NCBI GenBank assembly: GCA_026004675.1
Contig: BPJP01000001.1
Location: 372,001-436,000 of the forward strand
Length of the DNA stretch: 64,000 nucleotides
Source of the DNA: Gemmatales bacterium
Lineage (GTDB): Bacteria; Planctomycetota; Planctomycetia; Gemmatales; Gemmataceae
Reading direction: 5' to 3'
Shown: positions 61,885 through 64,000 of the stretch, piece after piece
How the letters are laid out: each line of letters opens with the position of its first letter
Position numbering within the stretch: position 1 is the stretch's first letter
The notes under the pieces: generated by a model
What the model saw: the letters and a program-made list of their open reading frames with translations, nothing else
Databases searched by the model: none
Told to the model about the DNA's origin: nothing
Made by a program: the position numbers and the translations under genes

Positions 61885-62493
61885 TTACGCCGCTTTCTTG
61901 TCGAGGCCTTCCCATTTGTTGGCGCGAACCATGATTCGCGGATGCGAAACGATGCAATGCCAGATCACCGCTTGAAACGCTTCCGAGTGCGGGGTGATGA
62001 GCTGATCATCGACAGCAGGAACGACCAGGACGACGTCTCCCATTTGATGGGTGTATCCACCGGGTCGTCCAACGATGCCGTAAATCTTCATGCCCCGAGT
62101 TTTTGCTTCGTCGATGGCCCGAACCAGGTTCGGGCTGACGTTCTTTTCGACGCTTCCACCGCCAACGGACAGGATCAGCAGAGCGTCTTTGGCATTGGCC
62201 TTGCTGACGCGCAACCACGAATCGAAGACGGTTTCCCAACCTTCGTCGTTGGTGCGGGCGGTCAATTCGGCAACGTTGTCGCAGGGATTGTAGGCTTCGA
62301 TGCCTGCCAGTTTTCGGAAGTCGTTGACAGCATGGCTGCAATTGGCCGCACTGCCGCCAACCCCGAGAAGAAACAAGCGCCCTCCTTCGTTGCGCAGTTT
62401 CACCAGCCCATCGACCATGCGTTCGATCGTGTCGCAATCGATTTGGGAAGCAATGTCGGCTGCCTGTTGCATGTATTTGTGGGAATGGGTCAT
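61885..62493 (-). CDS. SIS-domain phosphosugar isomerase (GmhA-like)
   Basis: The 202-residue protein has the GmhA-like SIS fold: LFLLGVGGSAANCSHAVNDF near 40 and GGGSVEKNVSPNLVRAI near 110. GmhA makes heptose-7-phosphate for LPS core, consistent with the Kdo operon, but the histidine and serine details were not checked. AAAGGAACAGAACG precedes the ATG. The 239 bases after it toward mfd contain no gene. Confidence 0.8.
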   Translation of the reverse strand: MTHSHKYMQQAADIASQIDCDTIERMVDGLVKLRNEGGRLFLLGVGGSAANCSHAVNDFRKLAGIEAYNPCDNVAELTARTNDEGWETVFDSWLRVSKANAKDALLILSVGGGSVEKNVSPNLVRAIDEAKTRGMKIYGIVGRPGGYTHQMGDVVLVVPAVDDQLITPHSEAFQAVIWHCIVSHPRIMVRANKWEGLDKKAA

Positions 62494-62842
62494 CGTTCTG
62501 TTCCTTTGTTGGAGTCAAAAAAAGCTCGCCGGTCCCAGGCCACCTCACCTTTGCCATGTGGCCGGTCGGCACAAGGATGTAGCATAAATAGCAAAGTGAT
62601 GTCAACAAATCTGCGAATACTCCCGGGGAACGCGTGAGCCGGCTCAAGAAAGGAAGGTACGAGCAGTCGGTCGCCTGGCAATCTTTTTCCCCGGTTCCTG
62701 CGACGGCGGAAGTTTGGTATTTCCACGATTTTGCCTACATTTCGTTTGACATCCCCGACGCTCTATTTTATCTTCAATCGCGCTCGATTCTCCGAGCCAC
62801 CTGTCGTTTTCTCATTTTCTGTTTCTGTTCAGGGGGCGAACG

Positions 62843-63904
62843 ATGTTTTCAAGCAAGTCGAGCCGCCGCCACGGTTTCAGTCTCATCGAACTACTCGTGG
62901 TTATCGCGGTGATTACGGTGCTGGTAGCCCTGATTCTGCCAGCGGTGCAACAGGTCCGAGAAGCCGCTCTGTCGGCACAATGCAGAAACAACCTGCACCA
63001 GATCGGGTTGGCCTATCAAAGCTGGTTTACCCAGAACCCCAACAAGAAGTTTGTCGTCGGCGGCTGGACGGCACGTCTGGCTCCCTATGTCGAAGGAAAC
63101 ACTGCGGTCGTCTATCGGTGTCCCAATGCCGACCTGAATAGCAATGGCATCAGCTTTGACGGTCCAGTCCCTCCTAACGTGGTATTCAATCAGGTCGAAG
63201 GGAGTCGCATTCGGGTTTACATCGAACGCCAGGATTACACCTTGCCTCAGGACGTGACAGTGGAGCGGTCGCAACCGGGTTTGTACACGTCGAATGGCCA
63301 GACATCTCCACGGACCATCCCGGCCGGGACGAAGGTGAATGTTTTCTACATTCACTTCGATCCTCTTGGCAGCCAATGGACCGAAGTCAAGGATGTAGCC
63401 GTCGAGTTTACCAATCCAATGTATGGCGTTATCTTCACCTCGGGACGGCTCGACCAAACCGACGGGGTTTTAGGCAAACCGGGGGTGCAATATCCCACAG
63501 GGCAAGTGGCGCGTGGCTATGAAAGCGGAGCAGAAATTACGCGTATCTCGCCCGACATGATGACCTACTACATCGACCGTTTCATTTCGACGTTTCCCGG
63601 TGAACAGACGCGGATCGTGACTCCGGAGGGAACCGGCGCCTCCGCGGGGTCCAGCTACGGCATGAATAACGCCGCCGGCAACTTTAGTGAGCGAGATCGA
63701 GGTAGCAAGATTCTCCTTGTCGAATACAAGAAGTCGATCGCTAATGTCGTGCCGCTGTTCGATAACTGGTTGCTGCAACGCGACTTGCGGCATCGGGGCA
63801 AAATGATGAACATCCTTTTGAGAGATGGCAGCGTTCAATCGGTGGACGCGGATACAATCGATCCCTCCATCTATCCAAATCTCTGGACGCCGGCAAATAA
63901 TTAG
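62843..63904 (+). CDS. DUF1559 pseudopilin-like protein
   Basis: The 353-residue protein has a prepilin-like N-terminus ([20 protein letters not shown], after a basic lead-in) and the planctomycete DUF1559 signature [15 protein letters not shown]. The C-terminal domain ends in a variant [14 protein letters not shown]. It is the usual short, unfused form, in contrast to the protease fusion at 56091. The hydrophobic N-terminus follows type IV pilin rules, so it is probably exported by the pilin route. GGGGGCG precedes the ATG. Confidence 0.92.
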   Translation: MFSSKSSRRHGFSLIELLVVIAVITVLVALILPAVQQVREAALSAQCRNNLHQIGLAYQSWFTQNPNKKFVVGGWTARLAPYVEGNTAVVYRCPNADLNSNGISFDGPVPPNVVFNQVEGSRIRVYIERQDYTLPQDVTVERSQPGLYTSNGQTSPRTIPAGTKVNVFYIHFDPLGSQWTEVKDVAVEFTNPMYGVIFTSGRLDQTDGVLGKPGVQYPTGQVARGYESGAEITRISPDMMTYYIDRFISTFPGEQTRIVTPEGTGASAGSSYGMNNAAGNFSERDRGSKILLVEYKKSIANVVPLFDNWLLQRDLRHRGKMMNILLRDGSVQSVDADTIDPSIYPNLWTPANN

Positions 63905-63928
63905 CCCCTTGCCGCTCATTTGGCGAAG

Positions 63929-63960
63929 AAACCGCTTTCCCGTTTTGGCGAAAGCGGTTT
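63929..63960. terminator. Rho-independent terminator after the DUF1559 gene
   Basis: AAACCGCTTTC (63929-63939) pairs perfectly with GAAAGCGGTTT (63950-63960) over a 10-base loop, followed by T-rich TCGTTTT. Confidence 0.9.
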
Positions 63961-64000
63961 TCGTTTTGCACTGACCATTGGCTCGAAACAGCATGATCAA

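Overview
The window looks like a chromosomal segment of a planctomycete, most likely from the Gemmatales/Gemmataceae. This is inferred from family content: two DUF1559 pseudopilin-like proteins, a TIGR03000 beta-rich protein, three Gfo/Idh/MocA oxidoreductases (two with twin-arginine signals), two PhoD-like secreted phosphoesterases, a Gemmata-style HEAT-like domain, a fused membrane/spermidine synthase and an OstA-type LPS-export protein. G+C is moderately high and genes lie on both strands in short operons. I saw no rRNA, tRNA or CRISPR array.

Layout. 1-2007 (minus): OsmC, a signal-less PhnD-like binding protein and a partial MetE-like methyltransferase. 2309-5984 (plus): a lone winged-helix DNA-binding protein, a DUF547 secreted protein, a putative porin and a small secreted protein. 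5985-6596: an intergenic repeat cluster. 6597-16521: an RbsA-type ATPase, a HEAT protein, a type II secretion F protein, a spermidine-synthase fusion, ComF, a Tat-exported oxidoreductase, a methyltransferase and a LysM protein. 17058-26071: a GlmU-like left-handed beta-helix protein, bacterioferritin, a Tat-exported protein with TTxxxxEE repeats, a TIM-barrel protein, a trypsin-like protease and two more oxidoreductases. 26120-43961: two PhoD-like enzymes, a zinc alcohol dehydrogenase, an S46 peptidase, a frameshifted TIGR03000 gene, a HAD phosphatase, glyA, an M20 amidohydrolase, a YhaM-like HD nuclease, a fatty acid desaturase and ComEC.

44266-49517 (minus) is an accessory module: a DUF3883-type nuclease-like protein, a DruA-like DUF4338 protein, NurA and HerA. 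A relic of a second HerA tail sits in frame directly after the HerA stop codon, and a 129-bp tandem palindromic repeat lies upstream. It looks like an anti-phage defence cassette, and it is the best candidate for an undescribed system.

50412-55159 (plus) is an LPS/Kdo operon (KdsD, KdsC, a large OstA-like protein). It is followed by an SRAP protein, a striking fusion of a DUF1559 pseudopilin with an I9 propeptide and a subtilisin domain, Mfd, a GmhA-like isomerase and a second DUF1559 protein.

Two other features stand out: the Tat-exported protein whose tandem repeats match the TTxxxxEE core motif of plesiocin-type graspetides, and a family of palindromic repeats at three intergenic sites. 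All domain calls were made by eye, without database searches.
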